The position numbers and the translations under genes are program-made. A DNA stretch of 64,000 nt from G963662675 sp963676845 (GTDB lineage Bacteria; Bacteroidota; Bacteroidia; Bacteroidales; Prolixibacteraceae): the NCBI GenBank assembly GCA_963676845.2, contig CAXXKK010000037.1, positions 1 to 64,000 of the forward strand, read 5' to 3'. A model generated the notes under the pieces. The model was not told the origin of the DNA. It saw nothing but the letters and a program-made list of their open reading frames with translations, and made no database searches. Positions 53,408 to 63,399 of the stretch are shown here, one piece after another (positions within the stretch are counted from its first letter, which is position 1; each line of letters starts with the position of its first letter).

Positions 53408-53422
53408 ATTGTGATTCACAAT
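53408..53422. promoter_or_regulatory. Interrupted palindrome ATTGTGATTCACAAT upstream of the histidine kinase
   Basis: Six-base arms ATTGTG and CACAAT around ATT, similar in look to a CRP/FNR-type dyad but with shorter spacing. A TATTTTTG box follows at 53436-53443. It may regulate the kinase gene. Low confidence. Confidence 0.3.
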
Positions 53423-53493
53423 TGACAATAATTATTATTTTTGTTTTGGCAACTTGAAAAACCCAAACAAAAACGTGAAAAGAATAACCCTGT

Positions 53494-55611
53494 ATGGACA
53501 ATTCTCTACTTGTTAGTCTACTTCAAAATATTGCAATATTATTGTCTCTTAGTATGATTTATGATTTTTCCTGGTTGAAGAATGAAAATTCAGGAATAAC
53601 ATATAAACTATTAAATGGTATTATTATTGGTTCTTTCGGAGTGGTTTTAATGCTAACAACCTGGACCTATGAACCAGGAATTGTTTTTGATACCCGATCA
53701 ATATTACTTACAGTTGCAGGTTTATTTTTTGGAATAATTCCAACAGTTGTTGCTATCATAATCAATGCAGCATTTCGCATATACATGGGAGGTGCTGGTA
53801 TTTACATGGGGGTTGTGGTGATAATAACCTCAGGAGCAATTGGCTTAATCTGGAATAAAATTCGTCCAAACTGGAAATCAAAAAACACATATATTGAATT
53901 ACTGATAATAGGATTGATTGTTCATATTCTAATGCTGGCAAGTACATTCTTGTTACCTGCAGAAGCTGCCTCAAGAACTTTTTCGATCATAGCCTTACCT
54001 GTTCTGACACTTTATCCCATAGGGACAATGCTCTTAGGAACATTATTTATGAATTATGAGAGGAACTGGCAAAACAAAAAAATACAAGACCAAATATTAA
54101 AATCAGAACAACAATTCAAAGAATTACTTAAAGAGATCAATTTAATATCAATTCTACTTAATAAAGAAGGGAAGCTCACCTTTTGTAATAACTATTTTTT
54201 AAAAATATCGGGGTATACAGATAACGAAGTAATTGGTAAAAACTGGTTTGATCTGGCTGTTCCATCACCGAAAAATATCACATTGAAAACATCCTATCAA
54301 ACTGCAATTAGCAAAGGAAAAGCCCTATCTAATTTTGAAGGAAGCATAACAACTAAAAACGGAGATATTTTATCCGTGTCATGGCATAATGTGTTCATTC
54401 GCGATTCAGATCAACAGATAACAGGAACTGCATGTATTGGAGAAAATATAACAGAGAAGAAACATGCCGAACAAGAAAAAATTCTGCTTGCCAACATTGT
54501 TGATGCCAGCCTAAACGAAATCTACATAACAGATACTGTTACAGACAAGTTTTCATATTTAAATCAGGGAGCACTCAAAAATCTAGGATATAAAGCTGAT
54601 ATTGTCTCCCAAATTGGATTAAAAGACATACTGGCTAATTCTGAGATTGAAAAAGTTTACTCAAAATTATCAAGTAACAGTCTCAATAATAAGGATTTCG
54701 AAGTTTTTGAAACACTCCACAAACGTGCAGATGGCACAATATATCCTGTAGAAGCAAACGTGCAAAAATTCGAATCATCAAACACTGTATATCACTTAGC
54801 AATTGTACAAGACATTACTCAACGAAAAAAATACGAAAAAGAGATTATTACAGCCAAGCAAAAAGCAGAAGAAAGTGATAAACTCAAATCTATTTTCCTG
54901 GCAAATATGAGTCATGAAATAAGAACCCCCATGAATGCAATTGTTGGGTTCTCCGGATTATTATCAGATAATGAACTTAATCTTATTGACAGGCAGGAAT
55001 ATGTAAATATTATTAATAATGCAAGCGAGCGTTTACTTCAAATTATTAATGACATAATCGATATCTCCAAAATCGATACCAAGCAAATGAAAATTAATAT
55101 TTCCCGTCATTTCATCCATGTGATTTTATCCAGATCAATCAAGACATTTCGAAGTAATGATATTCTTCAATCCAATATTGATTTAGAATTAATAACCAAT
55201 TTACCTTCCAATATTGAAGATATTGTTTTAGAAACCGATCAATATAGGCTACAACAAGTGATTGAAAATCTGGTTGGAAACGCTATTAAAAATACTCCAC
55301 AGGGATCAATAGAATTAGGACTCATCGCTTATGAGAGACATGTCTGTATCTACGTGAAAGATACTGGTGTTGGAATCCCTCCTGATAAATGTGAAGTTAT
55401 ATTTGAGCGATTCCGCCAACTAGATGAAGAAAACTTCCATGAAGGTGCAGGACTCGGACTAAGCATTTGTAAAGGCATTATCGATCTACTCGGCGGGAAA
55501 ATTCGGGTTGAATCCGTTGTTAACAAAGGAAGTACATTCTTTATTGAGCTTCCCTATAAATTTGAATCCAGTGAGTCCAAACACATAAAAACTAGTATTC
55601 ATACTCAATAA
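53494..55611 (+). CDS. Sensor histidine kinase with LytS-type 5TM input and two PAS domains
   Basis: 705 residues. Five or six helices in residues 1-185 follow the 5TM-LYT pattern (TVAGLFFGIIPTVVAIIINA AFRIYMGGAG). PAS domains lie at about 205-325 and 330-450 (each ends in an ENIT/DITQRK type linker). The DHp box is SHEIRTPMNAIVGF with His474. The ATPase part has the N-box near 591-600, G1 DTGVGIPP at 623-630 and G2 GAGLGLSI at 651-658. It is a membrane kinase without receiver or output domain. No response regulator is adjacent, so its partner is elsewhere. Confidence 0.93.
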   Translation: MDNSLLVSLLQNIAILLSLSMIYDFSWLKNENSGITYKLLNGIIIGSFGVVLMLTTWTYEPGIVFDTRSILLTVAGLFFGIIPTVVAIIINAAFRIYMGGAGIYMGVVVIITSGAIGLIWNKIRPNWKSKNTYIELLIIGLIVHILMLASTFLLPAEAASRTFSIIALPVLTLYPIGTMLLGTLFMNYERNWQNKKIQDQILKSEQQFKELLKEINLISILLNKEGKLTFCNNYFLKISGYTDNEVIGKNWFDLAVPSPKNITLKTSYQTAISKGKALSNFEGSITTKNGDILSVSWHNVFIRDSDQQITGTACIGENITEKKHAEQEKILLANIVDASLNEIYITDTVTDKFSYLNQGALKNLGYKADIVSQIGLKDILANSEIEKVYSKLSSNSLNNKDFEVFETLHKRADGTIYPVEANVQKFESSNTVYHLAIVQDITQRKKYEKEIITAKQKAEESDKLKSIFLANMSHEIRTPMNAIVGFSGLLSDNELNLIDRQEYVNIINNASERLLQIINDIIDISKIDTKQMKINISRHFIHVILSRSIKTFRSNDILQSNIDLELITNLPSNIEDIVLETDQYRLQQVIENLVGNAIKNTPQGSIELGLIAYERHVCIYVKDTGVGIPPDKCEVIFERFRQLDEENFHEGAGLGLSICKGIIDLLGGKIRVESVVNKGSTFFIELPYKFESSESKHIKTSIHTQ

Positions 55612-55814
55612 AATCCCGAAAAAGCCTAATCAGTACACCAGTTAAGCTTTTTATATTCTCTTTATTATTGCAATCTTCAAAAAAGAAAATAAGCTCTTTT
55701 CATTAATTCATATTTGGACTAATATTTATTCAAGACATATAGAATCTCTGGACATTAATATTGATTGAACCCAATAATCAGCATTTCTTGATACAATTAT
55801 TCATTAAACCTAGC

Positions 55815-55845
55815 TTTGCCCCACTCTAAAAAATATGTACTTTTG
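55815..55845 (+). promoter_or_regulatory. Bacteroidota-type promoter of pheT
   Basis: TTTG at 55815-55818 and TACTTTTG at 55838-55845 with 19 bases between match the -33/-7 consensus closely. The transcript would start about 30 bases before the pheT ATG at 55881. Confidence 0.75.
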
Positions 55846-55880
55846 TCGGTCATTGGATTTTAGCTAAAAGCATTACAATT

Positions 55881-58335
55881 ATGAATATTTCCTACAATTG
55901 GTTAAAAGATTATATAGACTTCGACTTATCTCCTTCTGATTTAGAAGAAATCCTTACACAAACAGGACTTGAAGTTGCCGGAGTTAAAGAAGTTGAAACA
56001 GTAAAAGGTGGACTTCGCGGCCTTGTTATTGGCGAAGTTGTTACCTGTGAAAAACACCCTAATTCCGATCATCTAAGCAAAACAACGGTGAATGTTGGGA
56101 ACGGAGAAATCCTTCCTATCGTTTGTGGTGCTCCGAATGTCGCTGCCGGACAAAAAGTTGTTGTAGCAACTGTTGGCACAATTTTGTATGATGGCGACAA
56201 TGAATTCAAGATTAAGAAATCAAAGATTAGAGGCGAAGTTTCCGAAGGAATGATTTGTGCCGAAGATGAAATTGGCCTGGGAAATAGTCATGATGGCATT
56301 ATGGTTTTACCGGAAAATTCCATTGTTGGAACTCCTGCCAATGAATATTTCAAGGTAGAATCGGACTATTGTATAGAAATAGACATTACACCTAACCGTG
56401 TTGATGGTGCTTCTCATTTTGGTAGTGGCTCGCGACCTGGCAGCTTATTTAAGTCAAACCCAAAAAGTTGAACTTAAAAAGCCATCTGTAGACTCTTTTA
56501 AAGTTGATGACAACTCCCGTCATATTCCGATTGAAGTAGTAAACACTGAAGCTTGTCCTCGATACAGCGGATTAACAATTAGCGGTATTGAAATAAAAGA
56601 ATCTCCTGACTGGTTGAAAAACCGCATGGTTGCTATTGGCTTAAAGCCAATTAATAATGTTGTTGATATTACAAACTACATTTTGTTTGAAACCGGGCAA
56701 CCACTTCATGCTTTTGATGCTGATGAAATTACTGGTGATAAGGTTATTGTAAAAACGTTAGCAGCCGGAACAAAATTCACAACTTTAGATGAAGAAGAAC
56801 GTGAGCTTCATGAAAATGACCTGATGATTTGTAACACCGAAGAGCCGATGTGTATTGGTGGAGTTTTCGGTGGAGTAAAATCAGGGATTAAGGAAACTAC
56901 GAAAAATGTTTTCCTGGAATCAGCTTGTTTCGATCCGGTTTTCATTCGTAAAACTGCCCGCAGACATGGTTTAAATACAGATGCGTCTTTCCGCTTTGAG
57001 CGCGGTGTTGATCCAAACAATGTTATCTACACGCTAAAACGTGCTGCACTGTTAATTCAGGAAGTTGCCGGAGGGAAAATTACATCTGACATTATTGATA
57101 TTTACCCTACTCCTATCGAGCATTTCAAAGTTGATCTTAGCTATGAAAATGTGACTCGTCTTATTGGGAAAGAACTAGGAAAAGAGCTAATCAAAAATAT
57201 TCTTCAGGCACTTGAAATGGAGATTGAAAATGAAACAGAAGAAGGACTTTCACTATCCATTCCTCCATACCGAGTAGACGTTCAGCGCGAAGCGGATGTA
57301 ATTGAAGATATTCTTCGTATTTACGGCTACAACAATGTTGAAATTCCAACGAAAGTAAATGCGTCCTTACAATACAGTTCTAAACCAAATCCTGTAAAAA
57401 TCAGGAACCTGATGGCAGACATGCTTTCTGCTGAAGGCTTTAATGAAATTTGGTCGAACTCACTTACAAAAGCTTCCTATTACGAAAACAGAGAAGCCAT
57501 CTCTGCAAATAATACAGTAAAGCTTTTCAACCCACTGAGTAATGATTTAAATGGAATGCGCCAAAGCTTGTTATTTGGTGGTTTAGAAGCAGTTGCTTAC
57601 AATGCGAACCGTAGAAATCCGGATTTACGTTTGTATGAATTCGGAAACTGCTACTATCAAACAGGAAAAGAATTGGCTGAAAAACCGCTAAAAAATTATT
57701 CTGAAGATGAACACTTAGCACTTTTCATCACCGGAAATAAAGAACGTGAAAGCTGGGCTATTCCAGTTACTGAAAGCAATTTTTTCCAATTAAAAGGTTA
57801 TGTAGAAAAATTACTACTTAAACTGGGATTAAAAATCAATTCGTTAAAAATTGAAAGCTTAAGCAACGACCTTGTTTCTGAAGGATTGATTTACTCAACA
57901 GGAAACGGACGCAAGATTGCAGAATTCGGTATCGTAAATAAAAAACTTCAAAAGGAATTTGAAATTGAAATGCCTGTCTATTACGCAGACATTTTGATGG
58001 ACAACATTTACCTGGAGCAAAAGAATAACACAACTTTATTCGAAGAGCTTCCAAAATATCCTGAAGTTCGCCGTGACCTTGCCCTGCTAATTGATAAGTC
58101 AGTTAGCTTTAATCAAATTTCGACGCTAGCCAATAAAATTGAGAAGAAGCTTTTACGCCAGGTTGATTTATTCGATGTTTATGAAGGCAAAGGAGTTCCT
58201 GATGGCAAAAAATCTTATGCAATCAGTTTCATCCTAAGAGACGATATGAAAACACTAAATGACAAGCAGATTGACAAGATCATGAATAAATTGATTTTCA
58301 ATTTTGAAAAAGAGCTAAACGCACAGCTTCGTTAA
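55881..58335 (+). CDS. pheT: Phenylalanine--tRNA ligase beta subunit, frameshifted in this sequence
   Basis: About 818 residues when joined, the usual PheT length. Frame 1 (55881-56471) begins MNISYNWLKDYIDFDLSPSD and contains the tRNA-binding OB fold (GLVIGEVVTCEKHPNSDHLS). At about 56424 an extra base (likely the A in GGTAGTGG) breaks the frame: SHFG should be followed by VARDLAAYLSQTQKV, which is found in frame 2 (to 58335). Frame 2 carries B3/B4, B5 and the C-terminal FDX-ACB domain (PKYPEVRRDLALLIDK). PheT joins Phe to tRNA with PheS and is essential, so this indel is most likely a sequence error. pheS is not in the window. Confidence 0.9.
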
Positions 58336-58383
58336 AAACGAGCATACTTAATTGTCTTTGACTGTCTAAAAATCAGAGAACCT

Positions 58384-58464
58384 GTCATCCTGAACTTGTT
58401 TCAGGATCTCTATCAAATTGAACTAAAATTTTTGATAAAGATCCCGAAATTAATTCGGGATGAC
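58384..58464. repeat. Family B palindromic repeat
   Basis: Two hairpins, ATCCTGAA-CTTGT-TTCAGGAT at 58387-58407 and ATCCCGAA-ATTAA-TTCGGGAT at 58441-58461, lie at the ends. They are linked by paired TATCAAA and TTTGATA. The core ACTTGTTTCAGGATCT matches the element at 8016-8090. It sits after pheT and may end transcription. Confidence 0.8.
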
Positions 58465-58517
58465 TTTCCATAAAGGGTTTCTTGTTTAATTGACAGTTTT
58501 TATTTTAAGAAACAGAC

Positions 58518-59423
58518 ATGTCAAATCAGGTAAAAGGATTAATATACGCTATCATTTCAGCTCTTACTTTCGGTATTTTACCGGTATTGCTAAAAGTAGC
58601 AGTAGAGCAGGTTGAACCAGAAACCGTTGTCTGGTTTCGCTTCCTTATATCCTTTCTGCTCATGTTTTCAATCCAGCTGTTCAGCAATCCGAAAAGCATC
58701 CAAATTCTTATAAAACCTCCCCTTTTACTGGTAATTGCAGCATTGGGATTAACATGGAATTACATGGGATTTATGCTGGGACTACAAGATACTTCGGCCA
58801 GTAATGCCCAAGTGATAATTCAAATTGGAACCATATTGCTGGGACTTGCTGGCATTTTCTTTTTTAAGGAAAAAGTTCGTCCCTATCAGCTTGCCGGATT
58901 CTTATTAACTGCTATTGGTTTTGTCTTATTCTACCGGGAACAGTTAAAGTTGATGATTGGCTCTGAAGATCAATACAACTGGGGTGTTTTTATCATTTTT
59001 ACAGCAGCTTTGGCCTGGGCACTGTATGCCATTCTCCAAAAAAAACTTATCTTTTCTTTTTCTCCAGGCGTTTTAAATTTGTTCCTGTTTGCCCTTCCCT
59101 CCTTAATATTGATCCCTTTTGTCAATTTTTCGGCAATGTCAGATTTTAACGGGTTCATTTGGTTATCACTGCTATCTGTCGGCGTAGACACTTTCATCGC
59201 ATACCTTACCATATCTTACGCTATGAAATATATCGAAGCAAGCAAGGTCAGCGTTATCATTTTAATGAACCCAATTATTACTTTCAGTGTAATGGCACTT
59301 CTTACTGCCCTGGAAGTTAGCTGGATTACCGGAGAGAAGTTTTCTCTTTTAGTCATACTGGGTGCCGCCATCATTATTGCAGGAGCAGTTCTTGTTGTCA
59401 GAAAACCAAGGGTAAAACAATAA
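58518..59423 (+). CDS. DMT superfamily transporter (EamA)
   Basis: 301 residues with ten membrane helices arranged as two EamA repeats. Repeat 1 is about residues 5-140 (LIYAIISALTFGILPVLLKV) and repeat 2 about 155-295 (WGVFIIFTAALAWALYAILQ). The basic C-terminus RKPRVKQ is cytosolic. EamA proteins export amino acids, nucleotide sugars or metabolites. The substrate is unknown. It stands alone between the repeat and a Lys-rich repeat region. Confidence 0.9.
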   Translation: MSNQVKGLIYAIISALTFGILPVLLKVAVEQVEPETVVWFRFLISFLLMFSIQLFSNPKSIQILIKPPLLLVIAALGLTWNYMGFMLGLQDTSASNAQVIIQIGTILLGLAGIFFFKEKVRPYQLAGFLLTAIGFVLFYREQLKLMIGSEDQYNWGVFIIFTAALAWALYAILQKKLIFSFSPGVLNLFLFALPSLILIPFVNFSAMSDFNGFIWLSLLSVGVDTFIAYLTISYAMKYIEASKVSVIILMNPIITFSVMALLTALEVSWITGEKFSLLVILGAAIIIAGAVLVVRKPRVKQ

Positions 59424-59706
59424 TCACGTGTTCCTTATCGGCCACGAGCTGCTCCTTAACATGCTTTATGCCTTTCTTCCGGGCATTCTTCCACTCCTTC
59501 ACGCCATTCTTTGATTTCTTCCAGGCGTTTACCTGCTCCTTAACATACTTCTTCAGTTCCTTCAAAGTACTCAAACATTCCTTCAAACCGACCATTGACT
59601 TTTTTCGGGCAATTCCCTGTTCCTATTTAGTTAACTGGTCGGATGACTTGAGTCAGCCGATCAAACAAAAAGACAAAATATACCCCTAAAATCACATTCT
59701 TATATT
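59424..59706. other. Intergenic region with an 84-base repeat period
   Basis: CTGCTCCTTAACAT occurs exactly at 59449-59462 and 59533-59546, 84 bases apart, with related CTCCTTCA units between. On the minus strand a 65-residue Lys-rich frame (59398-59595, KELKKYVKEQVNAWKKSKNG) covers it, with VKEQ/VKEW/VKEQ repeats. It could be a small coiled-coil protein or a decayed simple repeat. I see no ribosome binding site that would decide it. Confidence 0.35.
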
Positions 59707-59714
59707 TATATTTG
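59707..59714 (+). promoter_or_regulatory. -7 box before the phosphotriesterase-like gene
   Basis: TATATTTG matches TAnnTTTG, 23 bases before the ATG at 59738. No clear -33 TTG was found. Confidence 0.45.
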
Positions 59715-59737
59715 ACTAAACGTCTACAATTAATAAA

Positions 59738-60764
59738 ATGGACAAAAACGAATATAGACAATGGTTTAATTATCCAATCCTTATCTTCTGTCTGTTGTTT
59801 GCAGCTTGTACAAACTCTTCCAATAAAATCATTACAATTAACGGTGAAATCAATGCTTCAGAACTTGGAGTCACACTTGAACACGAACATATTCTTGTCG
59901 ATTTTGCACGAGGAGAAAACAATCTTCCCGAAGATTACACTTATGATGAAGTCTTTGAAAAAGTTCTTCCTTACATCAATAATTTAGAACAATATGGAGT
60001 AAGAAGCTTCATTGAATGTACTCCTGCTTTCCTGGGAAGGGACATCAATCTGCTAAAAGAAATTTCAGAAAAAAACAGGCTTACAAATCATCACCAACAC
60101 CGGCTATTACGGAGCTCAAACCAATCGCTTCCTCCCACAGAAAGTCCTGTTAATGGATGCCAATGAGCTTTCCAAAATCTGGATTGATGAGTTTGAGAAC
60201 GGTATTGACGGGACAAACATCAAACCCGGATTTATAAAGATTGGTGTTGATCGCAAACCTTTATCTGAATTTCATGCAACGCTGGCGCGTGCTGCTGCCA
60301 TTACACACAAAGCAACAGGATTGACCATCATGTCACACACGGGCCCTTCAGTTCCTGCGCTCCAGCAACTAGAGATTTTAAAAGAAGAAGGTGTTGCTCC
60401 GGAAGCATTCATCTGGACACATGCCAGTGATGAAGAAAACTGGAATAAAATTGTATCCATTGCAAAACAAGGAGCTTGGATCTCGTTGGACAAATACGGC
60501 TGGAATGAAAAATGGATTGAAGACTACCCTCAACTATTAAAATTATTAAAGGACGAAGGTGTTTTAAACAAAGTCCTAATTTCCCAGGATGCAGGTTATT
60601 TTGACCCAGGTCAACCCGAACAGTTTTTTCATCCTTACACTCCTGTTTTTGAAGAACTCATTCCCAACCTTAAAGCTATGGGCTTTACAGAAAATGATAT
60701 CAATCAAATTTTTATTGCGAACCCTGCTCATGCATTTTCCGTAAAAAAACGATTACTAAACTAA
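59738..60764 (+). pseudogene. Phosphotriesterase-family lipoprotein with a frameshift
   Basis: About 342 residues when joined. The N-terminus has a lipoprotein signal ending at LLFAAC. The amidohydrolase metal site TLEHEHILVDF (HxH) is in frame 1. In an A7 run at 60069-60075 one extra A shifts the frame; removing it gives EKTGLQIITNTGYYGAQTNR, which links to frame 2 (60153 on). Frame 2 holds the bridging Lys region PGFIKIGV, the His sites IMSHTGPSVP and FIWTHASDE, and the Asp of SQDAGYFDPGQ. The family includes phosphotriesterases and lactonases. The indel is in a homopolymer, so it may be a sequence error. Confidence 0.85.
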
Positions 60765-60782
60765 TCCTAAAATTTTACAATC

Positions 60783-61064
60783 ATGAAAAAGCAAATCTTA
60801 TATAGCTTTCTATTTTTGGCAATCCTCTTTGCATTCTCATCCTGTGCCACACAATCTGTTGGAAATATTCAAGATCCTCCCGGCTTTTGGTCTGGATTAC
60901 TTCACGGGTTCATAATCCTTTTTAGTTTCATCGGAAGTCTTTTTACTGATTATGAAATTTATGCATTCCCAAACACAGGTGGCTGGTATAATTTTGGGTT
61001 TTTGTTAGGTGTAATGATGTTTTTTGGAAGTAGTCATGCAAAATCTAAAAAGAAAAAGTGTTAG
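60783..61064 (+). CDS. Small lipoprotein with one or two membrane segments
   Basis: 93 residues. The lipobox is FAFSSC (Cys22). After it comes GFWSGLLHGFIILFSFIGSLF and WYNFGFLLGVMMFFG, two hydrophobic stretches, and a basic tail SKKKKC. The conserved look (NIQDPPGFWSGLLHG) is common in small Bacteroidota lipoproteins of unknown function. It lies 18 bases after the phosphotriesterase-like gene, so it is in the same operon. Confidence 0.7.
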   Translation: MKKQILYSFLFLAILFAFSSCATQSVGNIQDPPGFWSGLLHGFIILFSFIGSLFTDYEIYAFPNTGGWYNFGFLLGVMMFFGSSHAKSKKKKC

Positions 61065-61381
61065 TTGCAATTATCAATTTCTTAACTAGTTATTCCTAAA
61101 TATTCCAGAACCCAGCTGTCCATAAAACCCAAGGATATTTCCTGTTTAATAATACCAATGAGATAGGAAATACCGATCATCTCCAATGAGATTATTGTCA
61201 TGAGATATTCCACAACTCCCCTGATCTGGGAAATACTAATTGTCAACAAAGTCAGGATGATTATGAAAGAGATAAAGCTGTTCCTAAAATATATACTTCA
61301 CTGAATCCAATCAGTTTTTATTTTAGTTTCAAAATCACACTAACTTCATTTATCTTTAAAACCCTTAATAAACAAAACAAC
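61065..61381. other. Intergenic region with short degenerate tandem-like repeats
   Basis: 317 bases with no gene. The segment 61,155-61,240 has recurring CAATGAGAT and GGAAATAC words (for example ACCAATGAGATAGGAAATAC, then CTCCAATGAGATTATTG). This may be a decayed repeat. A TATCTTTA box near 61,350 is a weak promoter match for the next gene. Confidence 0.35.
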
Positions 61382-62377
61382 ATGAGCAAAACATACAACT
61401 GGGCAGTAATTGGATGCGGTAAAATTGCAGGCAAATTTAGTAATGATCTTAAACTGCTTCCCAATGCAAAGCTTTACGCTGCTGCATCGCGCGATTTATC
61501 AAAAGCGCAAACATTTGCAGATAACTTTGGATATGAAAAGGCCTATGGAAACTATGAAGAACTGGTAACAGACCCTAAGGTTGATGTAGTATATATTGCA
61601 ACTCCCCACTCCCACCATCTTGCTCCTACTTTGTTGTGTTTAAACCATAAGAAAGCCGTTTTGTGTGAAAAAGCTTTAGCCATTAACAGCAAACAGGTAA
61701 AAGAAATGATTAACTGCTCACGCGAAAATAATACCTTTTTAATGGAAGCTTTCTGGACTCAGTTTACCCCCGGATTCAATAAAGCTGTTGAAATCGCACA
61801 ATCTGGAGAGTTAGGAGAACTCAAATTGATTCAGGCCAACTTTTGTTTTAAAGCAGTGAAAGATCCTGAGAAAAGATTATATAATTTAGAATTAGGTGGT
61901 GGTTCTTTACTTGACATCGGAATTTACCCGGTTTTTGCTTCCCTTATAACCCTAGGAAAGCCTGTTGAAATTAAAACCATGACTCATTTTGCCGATACCG
62001 GAACAGAGGAATCTATCCTTATCAATTTTAAATATGCCGATGGTAAAATGGCCTCATTGGTATCCAGTTTTACAAGCTTTTCATCCACTCAAGCCGACTT
62101 CAATTGTGAGAACGGCTACATCCGACTGGAAAAAAGGTGGCATCATCCCAAGCAGATTTCCATTTGGAAAGAAGGTGATGAACAGGAAACAAAAATAAAT
62201 TTCTCACACGAGCCAGGAATAGGTTACCACCTGGAAGCTGCTCATGTTATGGAATGCCTGGATGCAGGAAAAACCGAAAGCGACAAAATGCCATTAAGCC
62301 TCTCCATGGATTTAATCGAAACACTGGATAGAATTAGAGAAAAAGCAGGCATTGTTTTTCCAAATTTCGACAAGTAA
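61382..62377 (+). CDS. Gfo/Idh/MocA family oxidoreductase
   Basis: 331 residues. The NAD site WAVIGCGKIAGKFS and the second motif ATPHSHHLAPT with CEKALAIN (instead of EKP) place it near dihydrodiol dehydrogenase-like members. The C-terminal GGGSLLDIGIYPVFASLITL is the active-site helix region. It is cytosolic and single. The substrate is probably a sugar or diol. It is the third member of this family in the window. Confidence 0.88.
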   Translation: MSKTYNWAVIGCGKIAGKFSNDLKLLPNAKLYAAASRDLSKAQTFADNFGYEKAYGNYEELVTDPKVDVVYIATPHSHHLAPTLLCLNHKKAVLCEKALAINSKQVKEMINCSRENNTFLMEAFWTQFTPGFNKAVEIAQSGELGELKLIQANFCFKAVKDPEKRLYNLELGGGSLLDIGIYPVFASLITLGKPVEIKTMTHFADTGTEESILINFKYADGKMASLVSSFTSFSSTQADFNCENGYIRLEKRWHHPKQISIWKEGDEQETKINFSHEPGIGYHLEAAHVMECLDAGKTESDKMPLSLSMDLIETLDRIREKAGIVFPNFDK

Positions 62378-62516
62378 AAGATACTTTTTACAAACAAATC
62401 CCCCTGTTTCGAGTTAATGATTGCATAACATTTTTATTCTTTATTTAATTTGATTGGCTTTTTTTAGGGTTTTTATCCTAAAATTGAAAGAATTGACTTA
62501 ATTTTACCGAAAATTA

Positions 62517-62786
62517 ATGGATATGAAACTACTCGTTATCAGCTCTTCCATATTTTACTTTTTAGGATTAAAGATGACTGACAATATTGAAATCAGCAAG
62601 GAAATAAAAACTGATTCAATTAGTGTTCACATTCAGGTACCAGCAAATGTGATTGTTCCAGACATCCGGGAAGAAAAAAGCTTTGACATGCTTAAAAATG
62701 AGAACGAGTCAGAAGAAAACAAATGGTCCAACTTTTTCTTTGAACCAACCCCTGCACCAAACGAATTTATTGAAAAGATTGACTAG
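62517..62786 (+). CDS. Small hypothetical protein with hydrophobic N-terminus
   Basis: 89 residues. The N-terminus MKLLVISSSIFYFLGLKM could be a weak signal peptide or anchor. The rest is polar and acidic (REEKSFDMLKNENESEENKW). No known family. It ends four bases before the convergent thioesterase stop, and no ribosome binding site stands out. It may be real but is not certain. Confidence 0.45.
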   Translation: MDMKLLVISSSIFYFLGLKMTDNIEISKEIKTDSISVHIQVPANVIVPDIREEKSFDMLKNENESEENKWSNFFFEPTPAPNEFIEKID

Positions 62787-62790
62787 TTAA

Positions 62791-63273
62791 TTAGTCTCCA
62801 TAAAAAGCAGCAACTCCCGGGTAATGATACTTCTCCCGGGCTATATTTTCAGGGAAAATAAAATACTTCAAGATTGCTTCACAAGCTAATTTACCATCAG
62901 CATTAAAAAGTTGTGATTTAATTGTAGCAATTCGCCTGTTTTTTTCTATTAAATATCCACGCAATTTAAGTTTTCCTTTATTCGTAAAAACTGGATTTTT
63001 ATATTTTACCTGCATTTCGCCCGTGACACCTGCCGTTTCGCATTTTACGTATACTACCCAAGCTGCTATTTCATCAAGCAACGTTGCCTGAATGCCACCA
63101 TGTAAAATATTCACCCAACCAACAAATTCTGGGCGTGGCTCCCATTCTGCATATAAACCTTCTCCATCGTCCCAAAATTCGAGTTTCATTCCAATTGGAT
63201 TGTGTGGAGAACATCCTATACATTGATATTTTTCAGGATCATCATTCCGGTGAACATTAAGAATCTTTCTCAT
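62791..63273 (-). CDS. PaaI-family thioesterase (hot-dog fold)
   Basis: About 160 residues from the ATG at 63273; an ATG at 63309 would add 12 residues and overlaps the hairpin region. The motif HGGIQATLLDEIAAWV is the family active site (Asp/Glu after HGG). CIGCSPHNPIGMKLEFW and the later KYKNPVFTNKGKLKLRGYLI are typical. It cleaves acyl-CoA thioesters. The protein is cytosolic and stands alone. Confidence 0.88.
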   Translation of the reverse strand: MRKILNVHRNDDPEKYQCIGCSPHNPIGMKLEFWDDGEGLYAEWEPRPEFVGWVNILHGGIQATLLDEIAAWVVYVKCETAGVTGEMQVKYKNPVFTNKGKLKLRGYLIEKNRRIATIKSQLFNADGKLACEAILKYFIFPENIAREKYHYPGVAAFYGD

Positions 63274-63309
63274 TAGTTTAGTTATTACATTAAACGAACT
63301 AAGACACAA

Positions 63310-63347
63310 AACAACAACAGAAGTAACTCATTACTTCTGTTGTTGTT
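63310..63347 (-). terminator. Strong hairpin between prohibitin-like gene and thioesterase
   Basis: AACAACAACAGAAGTAA and TTACTTCTGTTGTTGTT form a perfect 17-bp stem with a four-base loop. It lies about 50 bases after the stop of the prohibitin-like gene and just before the thioesterase start. The run after it on the minus strand (TTTTGTG) is short, so it may be a terminator or an mRNA-stability hairpin. Confidence 0.7.
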
Positions 63348-63399
63348 AAGCAAATAAAGTCATAAAATATAGAGTACAAAACACAACTAATGACTTATT

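Noticed and set aside
56398..58335. A separate shorter PheT-like gene
   Set aside because: It begins out of frame inside the same PheT; N-terminal and C-terminal parts together give one usual-length protein.
59449..59546. CRISPR array
   Set aside because: Only two exact 14-base units spaced 84 bases; no regular repeat-spacer pattern and no cas genes.
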